A stretch of DNA of 29,196 nucleotides from a virus: positions 1 to 29,196 of the IMG/VR virus record IMGVR_UViG_3300034096_000939. One strand, written 5' to 3'. Positions within the stretch are counted from its first letter, which is position 1; every line of letters begins with the position of its first letter. Position numbers and translations under genes: made by a program. Shown one piece after another: positions 16,074 to 22,986 of the stretch. Under the pieces are notes generated by a model. That model made no database searches and was not told where the DNA came from. It saw nothing but the letters and a program-made list of their open reading frames with translations.

Positions 16074-17794
16074 TGGTAATTTTTGAAACAATCCGGTTTA
16101 AAAACTTTCTTTCCTATGGAAATAACTTTACTGAAATTGAATTAAATAAAGATAGAACTACTTTATCCACTGGAATTAATGGGCAAGGCAAATCAACATT
16201 TATTGATGCAATTACCTTTGCCCTTTATGGAAAACCTTTTAGAAAAATTAACAAAAGCGGTTTAATAAATTCAATTAATAAATCTGAATTGGTTACTGAA
16301 GTTGAGTTTTCTATTGGTCCAAACAAATATAAAATTATTCGTGGTATTAAACCAAATATTTTTGAAGTTTATTGTAATGGTGATTTAGTTCGCCAAGACG
16401 CAAAAGTAAAAGATTATCAAGAACAATTAGAAAGATATATACTTAAAATGAGTTACAAATCTTTTACTCAAGTTGTTATTCTTGGCTCAGCTAGATATAC
16501 TCCTTTTATGCAGTTATCAGCTGGAGATAGACGCTCTGTTATTGAAGATTTGCTTGATATTCAGATTTTTTCTAACATGAACTCTATTGTTAAAGATAAA
16601 GTATCTGGAATTAAAGAAACTGTTCAAGATTGTAAATTTAATATTGAATTATTTAAAGACAAAATAGAACTTCAAAAACAAAATATTAAACGTACCAATC
16701 AAGTTTCTGATGAACTAATTCTTAGAAAAAAAGAATTAATTGCAAATACTTGTGTTGAAGTTGAAGATTTACAGCAAACTATCTCTGAGTTATTGTCTGA
16801 AAACGAACGACTGGGTCATGAAATTTCTGATATGGATGTCGTTGAAAAAAAGAAAAATAAATTATTATTAATTGAAGGTAAATTGCGCGATAATATATCT
16901 AAGGTAGAAAAAGATAATACATTCTATCATTCAAATGATAATTGTCCAACATGCCGTCAATCTATTAATTCTGCGTTTAAACAGGAAATTATTGAAAAAA
17001 ATAGCACTAAATTAATAGAATTAGTTGATGGCGAAAAAAAATTATCTAAGGAATTAAAGGTTGCTACTGATAGATTAGTTGCTATATCCAAGATAAACGC
17101 TAAAATTTTAAAGAATTCAAGTATTTTATCAGAGAAAAATTCAAATATTGTTTCTGCGCAAAAATATATAAAACTAGTTTCTAATGAAATTGATCAACTA
17201 AAAGATTCATCAAATACCACTGATAATGGTTCAGATAAACTGCAAGAATTAATTGAATCATTAGATGTTTATGTTGAAAAATATGAAGAATATATAAATG
17301 AAAAAAGTTATTATGATTTTATTTCTGTTATGTTAAAGGACGGAGGAATTAAAACTCGTATAATTAAACAGTATCTTCCTATTTTAAACAAATATATAAA
17401 TCAGTATTTGGCTCAATTAGATTTCTTTGTTAATTTTAATATTAATGAAAATTTTGAAGAAGTAATTAAATCTCGTCATAGAGATGAATTTACTTATGCT
17501 AATTTCTCTGAGGGCGAAAAAACTCGATTAGATTTAGCTATTTTATTTTCATTTAGACAGTTAGCTAGATTAAAAAATTCAGTAAATACCAATTTATTAA
17601 TTCTTGACGAAATAATGGACGGCAGTCTTGATACTGGGGGTACTGATGTTTTTATGAATTTATTATCATCAGTTGATAAAAGTACAAATATATTTGTTAT
17701 TAGTCATAAGTCTGATCAAGTATCAGATAAATTCGATACTGTATTAAAGTTCGAAAAAATAAAAAACTTTTCAAAGATGAAGGTTATACAATGA
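16073..17794 (+). CDS. 46: Recombination nuclease ATPase subunit gp46 (Rad50/SbcC-like)
   Basis: This is the ATPase partner of gp47. At 573 aa it is close to T4 gp46 (560). It has an N-terminal Walker A GINGQGKST (34-42) and two long coiled-coil stretches (about 180-280 and 300-400) flanking a zinc hook CPTC at 291-294. The C-terminal half carries the ABC signature-like FSEGEKTRLDLAI, Walker B LLILDEIMDG and a switch histidine (ISHK). Translation is coupled to gp47 through TAATG, and to the next gene by a 4-nt overlap. Confidence 0.96.
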   Translation: MVIFETIRFKNFLSYGNNFTEIELNKDRTTLSTGINGQGKSTFIDAITFALYGKPFRKINKSGLINSINKSELVTEVEFSIGPNKYKIIRGIKPNIFEVYCNGDLVRQDAKVKDYQEQLERYILKMSYKSFTQVVILGSARYTPFMQLSAGDRRSVIEDLLDIQIFSNMNSIVKDKVSGIKETVQDCKFNIELFKDKIELQKQNIKRTNQVSDELILRKKELIANTCVEVEDLQQTISELLSENERLGHEISDMDVVEKKKNKLLLIEGKLRDNISKVEKDNTFYHSNDNCPTCRQSINSAFKQEIIEKNSTKLIELVDGEKKLSKELKVATDRLVAISKINAKILKNSSILSEKNSNIVSAQKYIKLVSNEIDQLKDSSNTTDNGSDKLQELIESLDVYVEKYEEYINEKSYYDFISVMLKDGGIKTRIIKQYLPILNKYINQYLAQLDFFVNFNINENFEEVIKSRHRDEFTYANFSEGEKTRLDLAILFSFRQLARLKNSVNTNLLILDEIMDGSLDTGGTDVFMNLLSSVDKSTNIFVISHKSDQVSDKFDTVLKFEKIKNFSKMKVIQ

Positions 17795-18402
17795 GTGAGT
17801 TTATATATAATACTGCTGATGTAGTTTCTCAGGCTGCAGCAGTGCCTGAACCTCAATTTCTTGGTTATGAATTATGTGATCAAAAAGATCCAGTTTTAAC
17901 TACAAAGTTAAAACACTTCGATTTTACCAATACTGAATTAAATTCTAGCGAAATTGCTTCAAAGTTAATTGCAACATGTAAATTTCATAAAGTATATGGA
18001 ATTGCTGCAAATCAATGCGGATTAGAGCATAAAGTATTGGTTGCTGGAGTTGCAGATAATTTTGTTGCATTTTTCAATCCTATTGTTATTGAATCGCATG
18101 GCGAAATTTTACTAGAAGAATCTGATTTGAGTAATATGGGTTTATTAATGGTAGTTAAACGCCCTACTACAGTTATTGTTTCATATCAAGATTTTGAAGG
18201 AAATGAAAAGATGACTAGGTTCGATGGTTTAACTTCAAGAATTATTCAACAAGGAATAGATAGATTAAATGGAATTGATTTTAAAACTAAAGTTTCTAAA
18301 TTTGTTTTAGAACGAGCTGAAACTGCTCTAAATAAAAAAATTAAGAAATTCGTAAAGAGTCGCATAATCACGAAAAAGAGAGGTAAAAATGACAAGAAGT
18401 AA
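17791..18402 (+). CDS. Peptide-deformylase-like protein lacking metal ligands
   Basis: This 203-aa protein has the deformylase layout: motif 1 is intact as GIAANQCG (70-77, including the conserved Gln75). Motif 2, usually EGCLS, reads ESDLS (110-114), so the metal-binding Cys is replaced by Asp112. Motif 3, usually HExDH, reads QGIDR (154-158), so both His ligands and the catalytic Glu are gone. The spacing between motifs and the following LNGI are as in true deformylases. It is therefore probably not a hydrolase and may act as a binding protein. The basic C-terminal 35 residues are an extra tail. It overlaps gp46 by 4 nt and the next gene by 14 nt. Confidence 0.8.
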   Translation: MSEFIYNTADVVSQAAAVPEPQFLGYELCDQKDPVLTTKLKHFDFTNTELNSSEIASKLIATCKFHKVYGIAANQCGLEHKVLVAGVADNFVAFFNPIVIESHGEILLEESDLSNMGLLMVVKRPTTVIVSYQDFEGNEKMTRFDGLTSRIIQQGIDRLNGIDFKTKVSKFVLERAETALNKKIKKFVKSRIITKKRGKNDKK

Positions 18403-18697
18403 ATGTCGTACATGTGTAACTATTTCTACTATTTGGAAATTAAGTAAAATACATTTTAGGCATTTTATAGAAGATATTCGAGCATTTAATGAAGTTCAAG
18501 AATATTCGTGTAAAATTCATTATGCTGAGGATATTTCAAAAATTCCTTTAATTCCATCCAGAGAAGCCGAAGCAATTAAAAAGGTACGAGAAACTGCTGC
18601 ATCTAAATATAATTCCGAGATTACCGAAAAGATATTCGCAATACCAGAAGATATACAAAATAAAATTAACGAACAAATTTTAAAAGAGACTACTTAA
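18389..18697 (+). CDS. Hypothetical protein, 102 aa
   Basis: I do not recognise this protein. It is mostly helical and charged, with an N-terminal CRTC pair (residues 6-9) and no signal peptide or membrane segment. An AGAGG ribosome site lies 6 nt before the ATG, and the gene overlaps the deformylase-like gene by 14 nt, so it is probably translated. It is followed after 3 nt by a glycosyltransferase gene. No function is proposed. Confidence 0.65.
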   Translation: MTRSKCRTCVTISTIWKLSKIHFRHFIEDIRAFNEVQEYSCKIHYAEDISKIPLIPSREAEAIKKVRETAASKYNSEITEKIFAIPEDIQNKINEQILKETT

Positions 18698-18700
18698 ATT

Positions 18701-19495
18701 ATGGAAATTAAATTATCAAAAGAAAATCTAGAAGGCAAAAAACTATTTGTTGCTACACCAATGTATGGCGGTAGTTGTCTTGGTGCTTATATGAAGTCTT
18801 GTTTAGACTTACAAATGGCCGCATTGCAATATGGATTGGAAATTAAATTCTCGTTCTTATTTAATGAAAGTTTAATTCAGCGAGCAAGAAATTATTTAGT
18901 TGATGAATTTTTACGTTCTGATTGTACTCATATGATGTTTATTGATGCTGATATTGGATTTAGTGCAGTAGATGTTATTGCAATGCTGGTATTAGATAAA
19001 GATATTATTGGAGCTCCTTATCCCAAGAAAACTATTAAATGGGAAAATATTAAAAAGGCAATTATTAAAAATCCTAATATTTCGACTGGAGAATTAGAGA
19101 GATTAGGTGGAGATATTGTATTTAATCCTGTTGCTGGAACTAAACAGTTTAATGTTACTGAACCATTACAAGTTCTTGAGATTGGAACTGGTATGATGAT
19201 GATTCGTAAAGATGTTCTATCTAAATTTAAAGAAGAGTTTCCGCAATATGAATATACGCCAGATCATGTTGGTACGCAACATTTCAGCGGTGATAGAAAA
19301 ATTCATTCATATTTTAATGTTGAGATTGACGAAGAATCAAATCGCGTATTGAGCGAAGATTATCATTTCTGTCAACAATGCAGAAAAATCGGAATTGAAG
19401 TTTGGATGGCGCCATGGGTTAATTGCGTCCATGTCGGAAGTTATCAGTTCCAAGGTAATTTACCAGCTGTAGCAAATTATCTCGGCGAATTGTAA
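18701..19495 (+). CDS. GT-A-fold glycosyltransferase, 264 aa
   Basis: This probably transfers a sugar from a nucleotide donor. It shows KKLFVATPMYGG at the start of the fold, RARNYLVDEFLRS, then MMFIDADIGF (78-87) whose DAD is the metal-binding DxD, IIGAPYPKK, and a late SEDYHFCQQCRKIGIEVW block typical of GT-A enzymes. Proteins of this type are common in marine T4-like phages with no assigned acceptor. It could modify phage DNA bases made by the dioxygenase pathway, or host surface sugars; the sequence does not decide. It ends the gp55-46 gene run just before the tRNA promoter. Confidence 0.82.
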   Translation: MEIKLSKENLEGKKLFVATPMYGGSCLGAYMKSCLDLQMAALQYGLEIKFSFLFNESLIQRARNYLVDEFLRSDCTHMMFIDADIGFSAVDVIAMLVLDKDIIGAPYPKKTIKWENIKKAIIKNPNISTGELERLGGDIVFNPVAGTKQFNVTEPLQVLEIGTGMMMIRKDVLSKFKEEFPQYEYTPDHVGTQHFSGDRKIHSYFNVEIDEESNRVLSEDYHFCQQCRKIGIEVWMAPWVNCVHVGSYQFQGNLPAVANYLGEL

Positions 19496-19513
19496 AATAA
19501 TTTAAAAAAGTGC

Positions 19514-19542
19514 TTGACTTTATAGAGGTGTTAATATATAAT
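19514..19542 (+). promoter_or_regulatory. Strong sigma70 promoter of the tRNA cluster
   Basis: TTGACT (19514-19519), a 17-nt spacer and consensus TATAAT (19537-19542) lie about 75 nt before the first tRNA. It is the best early promoter in the window along with those at 21883 and 26636. Confidence 0.85.
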
Positions 19543-19552
19543 ACCTCTATAA
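19520..19552 (+). promoter_or_regulatory. Operator-like 10-bp inverted repeat overlapping the tRNA promoter
   Basis: TTATAGAGGT (19520-19529) and ACCTCTATAA (19543-19552) are perfect inverse copies separated by 13 nt. They flank the TATAAT box and cover the expected start site, as a repressor operator would. As RNA, only the right arm would be transcribed, so a DNA-binding role is more likely. Confidence 0.5.
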
Positions 19553-19594
19553 TAAAAAAGTTGTAAAATTTGACTAAATAGAATAAAGTATTTT

Positions 19595-19602
19595 TATAAA
19601 TA
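19595..19602 (+). promoter_or_regulatory. Late promoter TATAAATA before tRNA-Thr
   Basis: This is an exact late box 15 nt upstream of the tRNA-Thr 5' end and downstream of the early promoter. The tRNAs may therefore be transcribed both early and late. Confidence 0.65.
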
Positions 19603-19617
19603 GATACTTTACAAATT

Positions 19618-19693
19618 GCCAATGTAGCTCAATAGGTAGAGCGCTTCACTTGTAATGAAGATGTTGCGGGTTCGATTCCTGTCTTTGGCTCCA
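19618..19693 (+). tRNA. tRNA-Thr (UGU)
   Basis: This 76-nt gene folds as a full cloverleaf with one acceptor mismatch. The anticodon loop is CTTGTAA with anticodon TGT. The T arm contains GGTTCGATTCC, and CCA is encoded. Confidence 0.93.
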
Positions 19694-19701
19694 AATTATT
19701 A

Positions 19702-19778
19702 CTCCCATTAGCTCAGTCTGGTAGAGCGATCCGTTTGGGGCGGATAGGTCGGCAGTTCGAATCTGTCATGGGAGACCA
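19702..19778 (+). tRNA. tRNA-Pro (UGG)
   Basis: This 77-nt gene has a perfect 7-bp acceptor stem (CTCCCAT/ATGGGAG), anticodon stem ATCCG/CGGAT, loop TTTGGGG with anticodon TGG, and encoded CCA. Confidence 0.93.
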
Positions 19779-19785
19779 AATATTA

Positions 19786-19853
19786 TGCGAAGTATATCAG
19801 TGGTAGATAGCTAGGCTCATAACTTGCGGTTCTATTCCACCCTTTCGCGTCCA
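19786..19853 (+). pseudogene. Degenerate tRNA with CAU anticodon (68 nt)
   Basis: The acceptor stem (TGCGAAG/TTTCGCG with wobble ends), the D arm (TATC/GATA), the anticodon loop CTCATAA and an encoded CCA are present. The interval between the anticodon stem and acceptor strand is only 15 nt instead of about 22, so variable loop and T arm cannot both form, and the anticodon stem has a mismatch and wobbles. It looks like a tRNA with an internal deletion of about 7 nt. A functional but unusual minimal tRNA is the alternative. Confidence 0.6.
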
Positions 19854-19868
19854 ATTTTTAGGTGATAA

Positions 19869-20690
19869 ATGAAAAAAACTATTATTTCGCATTTTTATAA
19901 TGAAGAATATTTACTTCCGTGGTGGTTAAATCACCATAAAAAATATTTTGATCATGGCATTTTGATTAATTATGCTAGTACAGATAAAAGTGTTGAAATT
20001 ATTAAACACATTTGCCCTACTTGGGAAATAGTTAACAGCAAAAACCGAGACTTTAGTGCTAGTGACGTAGATCGTGAAGTGATGGATATTGAGGCAACTA
20101 TAACTGATTGGAAAGTTTGTTTAAATACCACTGAATTTTTAATTGGCGATTTTGCTAGTTTAAATTCGACAAAAGAAGAAGAATTATATATTCCATGTTT
20201 ATATTTTGTTGATGAATTAGAGTTTAGGGGATCAAATACGTTGTCGTATGACGTTCCTTTATGGGATGTTCTTAAAGTTGGTTTAGATGTTCCTAATACT
20301 ATAGAACACAGAGGTTCTCGTTTAATGCATTCTAATTCTGTTAGATATAGCCAAGGCAGGCATTACCCGAGATTAATTAATACAGCAAGATTTATTATTT
20401 TTAATTATGGTTTTGCTCCTATGACCGATGAATTTATAGCTAGAAAGTTGCAGATTCAAACGCGAGTACCTCTTAGCGATAGGTTTTCTATGGCTGGCGG
20501 TCAACATACTGATAATAATAGTCCAACTGGATTAACTAAAGAAAAATTATTAGTTACGTTTAACGAACATTTATCCGAAAACGCTGAGAGTTATGAGCAA
20601 TTACGAGATACTTTTAAATATCATGGAAGAATATTATTAAAACAAGATTTGTCAAATATTATGAATAAGTATTTGTCTTTACTTTCTTGA
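19869..20690 (+). CDS. Glycosyltransferase family 2-like protein, 273 aa
   Basis: The N-terminus KTIISHFYNEEYLLPWWLNHH and the following ILINYASTDKS match glycosyltransferases of the 'NEE..L..W..HH' type, which start a GT-A fold. Later blocks (FRGSNTLSYDVPLWD near 119-133, and SNSVRYSQGRHYPRL) are not assigned. The DFAS motif near 146 is a possible metal site. The acceptor is unknown: DNA base or host envelope. AGGTG lies 4 nt before the ATG, immediately downstream of the degenerate tRNA, so it is probably co-transcribed with the tRNAs. Confidence 0.75.
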   Translation: MKKTIISHFYNEEYLLPWWLNHHKKYFDHGILINYASTDKSVEIIKHICPTWEIVNSKNRDFSASDVDREVMDIEATITDWKVCLNTTEFLIGDFASLNSTKEEELYIPCLYFVDELEFRGSNTLSYDVPLWDVLKVGLDVPNTIEHRGSRLMHSNSVRYSQGRHYPRLINTARFIIFNYGFAPMTDEFIARKLQIQTRVPLSDRFSMAGGQHTDNNSPTGLTKEKLLVTFNEHLSENAESYEQLRDTFKYHGRILLKQDLSNIMNKYLSLLS

Positions 20691-20706
20691 CGTTTTGGGT
20701 TATATT

Positions 20707-21318
20707 ATGATTATTGGGTTACTTGGTTTTATTGGTTCTGGAAAAGGAACTGCTGGCGATATTTTAGTAGAAAATAATTTTACTGCTCTATCTTTTGCTG
20801 GCTCATTAAAAGATGCAGTATCTTCTATTTTTGGTTGGGATAGAGCTTTATTAGAAGGTGACACCGAAGAATCTAGAGTTTTTCGTGAAACTGTTGATAC
20901 TTTTTGGTCGGTTAAATTTAATAAACCTATAACACCTAGATATATACTACAGTATTTTGGTACAGAAGTTTGTAGAGAAAATTTACTTGATGGAATTTGG
21001 GTTGATTCTCTTGAGCGAAAAATTCAACAGTATGATAATGTAGTTATTACTGATGTTAGATTTAAAAACGAGATTAGTTTCTTAAAATCTATTGGAGCTG
21101 TATTTATTCAAATTGATAGAAAAGAAACACGACCTAACTGGTACGGTTATCTTGATTCGTTAGATAAATCTGTATTTGATGCTTATGCAGCATCGCAAAA
21201 TATACATAAATCTGAATACGATTGGTATGGAAATCCTCATATTGACTATATAATTGACAATAATGGAACTCTACAAGAATTAGAGTTAAAAATATTAGAT
21301 GTAATTGTAAATAATTAA
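20707..21318 (+). CDS. 1: Deoxynucleoside monophosphate kinase (gp1-like)
   Basis: This enzyme phosphorylates dNMPs for phage DNA synthesis; in T4 gp1 also accepts the modified hydroxymethyl-dCMP. The P-loop GFIGSGKGT (7-15) starts the protein. LSFAGSLKDAVSSIFGWDR is the family substrate-region pattern, and VVITDVRFKNEISFLKSIGA is close to gp1-type kinases. It is 203 aa from ATG 20707. An in-frame TTG at 20695 has no better ribosome site, and the ATG start places the P-loop normally. It lies within the tRNA cluster between two tRNA groups. Confidence 0.88.
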   Translation: MIIGLLGFIGSGKGTAGDILVENNFTALSFAGSLKDAVSSIFGWDRALLEGDTEESRVFRETVDTFWSVKFNKPITPRYILQYFGTEVCRENLLDGIWVDSLERKIQQYDNVVITDVRFKNEISFLKSIGAVFIQIDRKETRPNWYGYLDSLDKSVFDAYAASQNIHKSEYDWYGNPHIDYIIDNNGTLQELELKILDVIVNN

Positions 21319-21326
21319 AAGATAAA

Positions 21327-21403
21327 TCCCAGATGGGCGCAAGGTGTGCCAGCTGACTGTTAATCAGTTTATCAGGTAAGTTCGATTCTTACTCTGGGAG
21401 CCA
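21327..21403 (+). tRNA. tRNA-Asn (GUU)
   Basis: This 77-nt gene has a perfect acceptor stem TCCCAGA/TCTGGGA, anticodon stem GCTGA/TCAGT, loop CTGTTAA with anticodon GTT, T stem GTAAG/CTTAC, and encoded CCA. The variable loop is slightly long (7 nt). Confidence 0.9.
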
Positions 21404-21409
21404 AATAAG

Positions 21410-21504
21410 ACCCATTAGGTGTGACTATGACGGAATTGGTAGACGTCCTCGATTGTGATTCGAGATTTTGTGGGTTCAAGTCCCACTAGTCACCCCTAAT
21501 GGGT
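21410..21504 (+). repeat. 10-bp inverted repeat extending the tRNA-His acceptor stem
   Basis: ACCCATTAGG (21410-21419) and CCTAATGGGT (21495-21504) flank tRNA-His. They pair perfectly and stack on the 7-bp acceptor stem with one T/C mismatch between. The precursor would form a continuous helix of about 18 positions. Confidence 0.85.
21421..21494 (+). tRNA. tRNA-His (GUG), no encoded CCA
   Basis: The acceptor stem is GTGACTA/TAGTCAC, the anticodon stem CTCGA/TCGAG, the loop TTGTGAT with anticodon GTG, and the T stem GTGGG/CCCAC. The discriminator C fits histidine tRNA. Unlike its neighbours, the 3' end reads CCCT rather than CCA, so CCA must be added after processing. Confidence 0.92.
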
Positions 21505-21517
21505 TTAAAAAATAATT

Positions 21518-21592
21518 GTCGCTATCGTCTATCGGTTAGGACACAAGATTTTCATTCTTGTAAGCGGGGTTCGATTCCCCGTAGCGACGCCA
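21518..21592 (+). tRNA. tRNA-Glu (UUC)
   Basis: This 75-nt gene has a perfect acceptor stem GTCGCTA/TAGCGAC, anticodon stem CAAGA/TCTTG, loop TTTTCAT with anticodon TTC, T stem CGGGG/CCCCG, and encoded CCA. Confidence 0.94.
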
Positions 21593-21597
21593 ATACT

Positions 21598-21674
21598 GGG
21601 TAGGTAGTTTAATTGGATAAAACATGTGCCTCCAAAACACAAAGATGAGAGTTCGAGTCTTTCCCTGCCCGCCA
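21598..21674 (+). tRNA. tRNA-Trp (CCA)
   Basis: This 77-nt gene has acceptor stem GGGTAGG/CCTGCCC, loop CTCCAAA with anticodon CCA, and encoded 3' CCA. The innermost anticodon-stem pair is a C/A mismatch. Confidence 0.9.
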
Positions 21675-21696
21675 ATTAATTTAATAAGAGAAAGTT

Positions 21697-21879
21697 ATGA
21701 AAACTTTATTTTTAGTTAGTTTATGTTTATTTGTAACAGGTTGCGCTAGTTCAGGCGATTTAGCTAAGTTACAAGATGATCATGCTGCTTTAACTGCAAA
21801 GGTCGAATCTTTAACAAATTCAAATAAACAGTGCGATAAAAAATTAGATAATTTCTTTAAAAAAGTTCAGAAAAAATAA
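21697..21879 (+). CDS. Small outer-membrane-type lipoprotein resembling Lpp
   Basis: This 60-aa protein has a lipoprotein signal (positively charged MK, hydrophobic LFLVSLCLFV, lipobox VTGC with Cys16). The mature 45 residues form a heptad-repeat helix (LAKLQDDHAALTAKVESLT). It ends in KKLDNFFKKVQKK, recalling the end of bacterial Lpp, which closes with LDN...K and is attached to peptidoglycan through its final Lys. The likely location is the inner leaflet of the outer membrane. A role in envelope stability, superinfection exclusion or lysis is conjecture. It lies between tRNA-Trp and the next tRNA promoter, with an AAGAGAAAG ribosome site. Confidence 0.75.
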   Translation: MKTLFLVSLCLFVTGCASSGDLAKLQDDHAALTAKVESLTNSNKQCDKKLDNFFKKVQKK

Positions 21880-21882
21880 TTC

Positions 21883-21911
21883 TTGACTAATACACGTTTA
21901 CGTTATATAAT
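21883..21911 (+). promoter_or_regulatory. Sigma70 promoter before tRNA-Ile2/Gly and gp45
   Basis: TTGACT (21883-21888), 17 nt and TATAAT (21906-21911) end 13 nt before tRNA-Ile2. The next clear terminator is at 23284, so this promoter can drive the two tRNAs, the sliding clamp, the 57-aa protein and the DsbA-like gene early in infection. Confidence 0.85.
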
Positions 21912-21924
21912 AGTAATGTAATTT

Positions 21925-22001
21925 GCCCCTTTAGCTCAAATGGTTAGAGCGTCCGACTCATAATCGGTTGGTTCTAGGTTCAAGTCCTAGGAGGGGCACC
22001 A
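21925..22001 (+). tRNA. tRNA-Ile2-like (CAU, lysidine type predicted) or tRNA-Met
   Basis: This 77-nt cloverleaf has anticodon CAT in the loop CTCATAA and encoded CCA. The segment CGACTCATAATCG.TTGGT and the C4-G69/C5-G68 acceptor pairs match the E. coli Ile2 tRNA rather than elongator Met. The C34 is therefore probably converted to lysidine to read AUA, a frequent codon in this AT-rich genome. Confidence 0.85.
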
Positions 22002-22007
22002 AATATT

Positions 22008-22081
22008 GCGGGATTAGTTTAATGGTAGAACAGCAGATTTCCAATCTCCTAGTGAGGGTTCGATTCCCTTATCCCGCTCCA
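22008..22081 (+). tRNA. tRNA-Gly (UCC)
   Basis: This 74-nt gene has a perfect acceptor stem GCGGGAT/ATCCCGC, loop TTTCCAA with anticodon TCC, T stem GAGGG/CCCTT, and encoded CCA. One C/C mismatch is present in the anticodon stem. Confidence 0.92.
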
Positions 22082-22121
22082 AATTTTTAAAATGATTCTT
22101 AACGATGAGGTGATATAAAAT

Positions 22122-22805
22122 ATGAAAATTTCTCAAGAAACAACTGCAATTCTAAAAAACTTTGCTCATATTAATCAAGGTATTTTCTTTAGAAAAGGTT
22201 CTACAGTTTCAACTATGAGTCCAGGTAAAAATATCTTATCTGTTGCAACTATCTCAGATACAATCCCCCAAGATTTCGGTATTTACGATTTAAATAACTT
22301 TTTATCAGTTGCTTCTTTATTTAAAGAAGGTCCAGAATTAGAATTTGATGATAAACATGTTATTATTAAAGGTCGTGGCGGTCGTAGTAAGATTAAATAT
22401 CGTGTTGCTGATCAATCAATGATTGTTGTTCCGCCAGAAAAACTTCCTAATGTTCCAGCTCCAGATGTTAAATTTACATTCTCTAAAGAAGATTTTGAGT
22501 GGGTATTAAAAACTGCAACTGTTCTTGGTGCACCTCATGTTGCCGTTGAATCGGATGGAACTACTGTATCTTTAGTTACTTTTGATGAAGCAAATGATTC
22601 AAGTCATGTTAATTCATTAGAAATGGCTGACGTTGATCCAGAAGGTAAAGTATTTAAATTAGTATTTAAAGCTGAAAATTTAAAAGTTATTCCAGATACG
22701 TATTCGGTTGAGATTTCTAGTAAAGGTATTTCAGCATGGACTTCTACTACAGCTGAATTAAAATATTGGATTACTATTGAAACGAGTTCAACATTTGGTA
22801 AATAA
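22122..22805 (+). CDS. 45: Sliding clamp gp45
   Basis: This PCNA-fold trimer tethers DNA polymerase and co-activates late transcription with gp55. At 227 aa it is essentially the T4 length (228). It begins MKISQETTAILKNFAHIN, has a central LELEF-type strand (GPELEFDDKHVIIKGR) and an ELKYWI segment near the C-terminus, as in the T4 protein. GAGGTG lies about 8 nt before the ATG. It leads the 45-44-62 replisome block. The C-terminal LDxFF tails of the dioxygenase and its glycosyltransferase are candidate ligands of this clamp. Confidence 0.95.
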   Translation: MKISQETTAILKNFAHINQGIFFRKGSTVSTMSPGKNILSVATISDTIPQDFGIYDLNNFLSVASLFKEGPELEFDDKHVIIKGRGGRSKIKYRVADQSMIVVPPEKLPNVPAPDVKFTFSKEDFEWVLKTATVLGAPHVAVESDGTTVSLVTFDEANDSSHVNSLEMADVDPEGKVFKLVFKAENLKVIPDTYSVEISSKGISAWTSTTAELKYWITIETSSTFGK

Positions 22806-22808
22806 AAT

Positions 22809-22982
22809 ATGAGCGATTTTAATAATACAATGTTAGATAACTGGAATTCTTATATTCCAGCTACTTCAAGTTATAAAATGAAACAAATATTTTTATTTAC
22901 TTTATTAGATGCTTATATTAGTGAAGAAGTTGATAAAAAAGAATTAATACATGGCATTAAATCAATTTTGACAGAGGAATAA
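22809..22982 (+). CDS. Small acidic protein, 57 aa
   Basis: This short frame runs from ATG 22809 to TAA 22982, 3 nt after the gp45 stop and 4 nt before the next start. The predicted protein is amphipathic, with a helical middle (MKQIFLFTLLDAYISEEVDKKEL). T4 also has small unassigned genes after gene 45 (45.1, 45.2). Tight packing within the operon and no other use for the bases support a real gene. Function is unknown. Confidence 0.6.
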   Translation: MSDFNNTMLDNWNSYIPATSSYKMKQIFLFTLLDAYISEEVDKKELIHGIKSILTEE

Positions 22983-22986
22983 TATT

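Noticed and set aside
22122-22805. CRISPR-like or tandem repeats near the replisome block
   Set aside because: I saw no regularly spaced direct repeats anywhere in the window.
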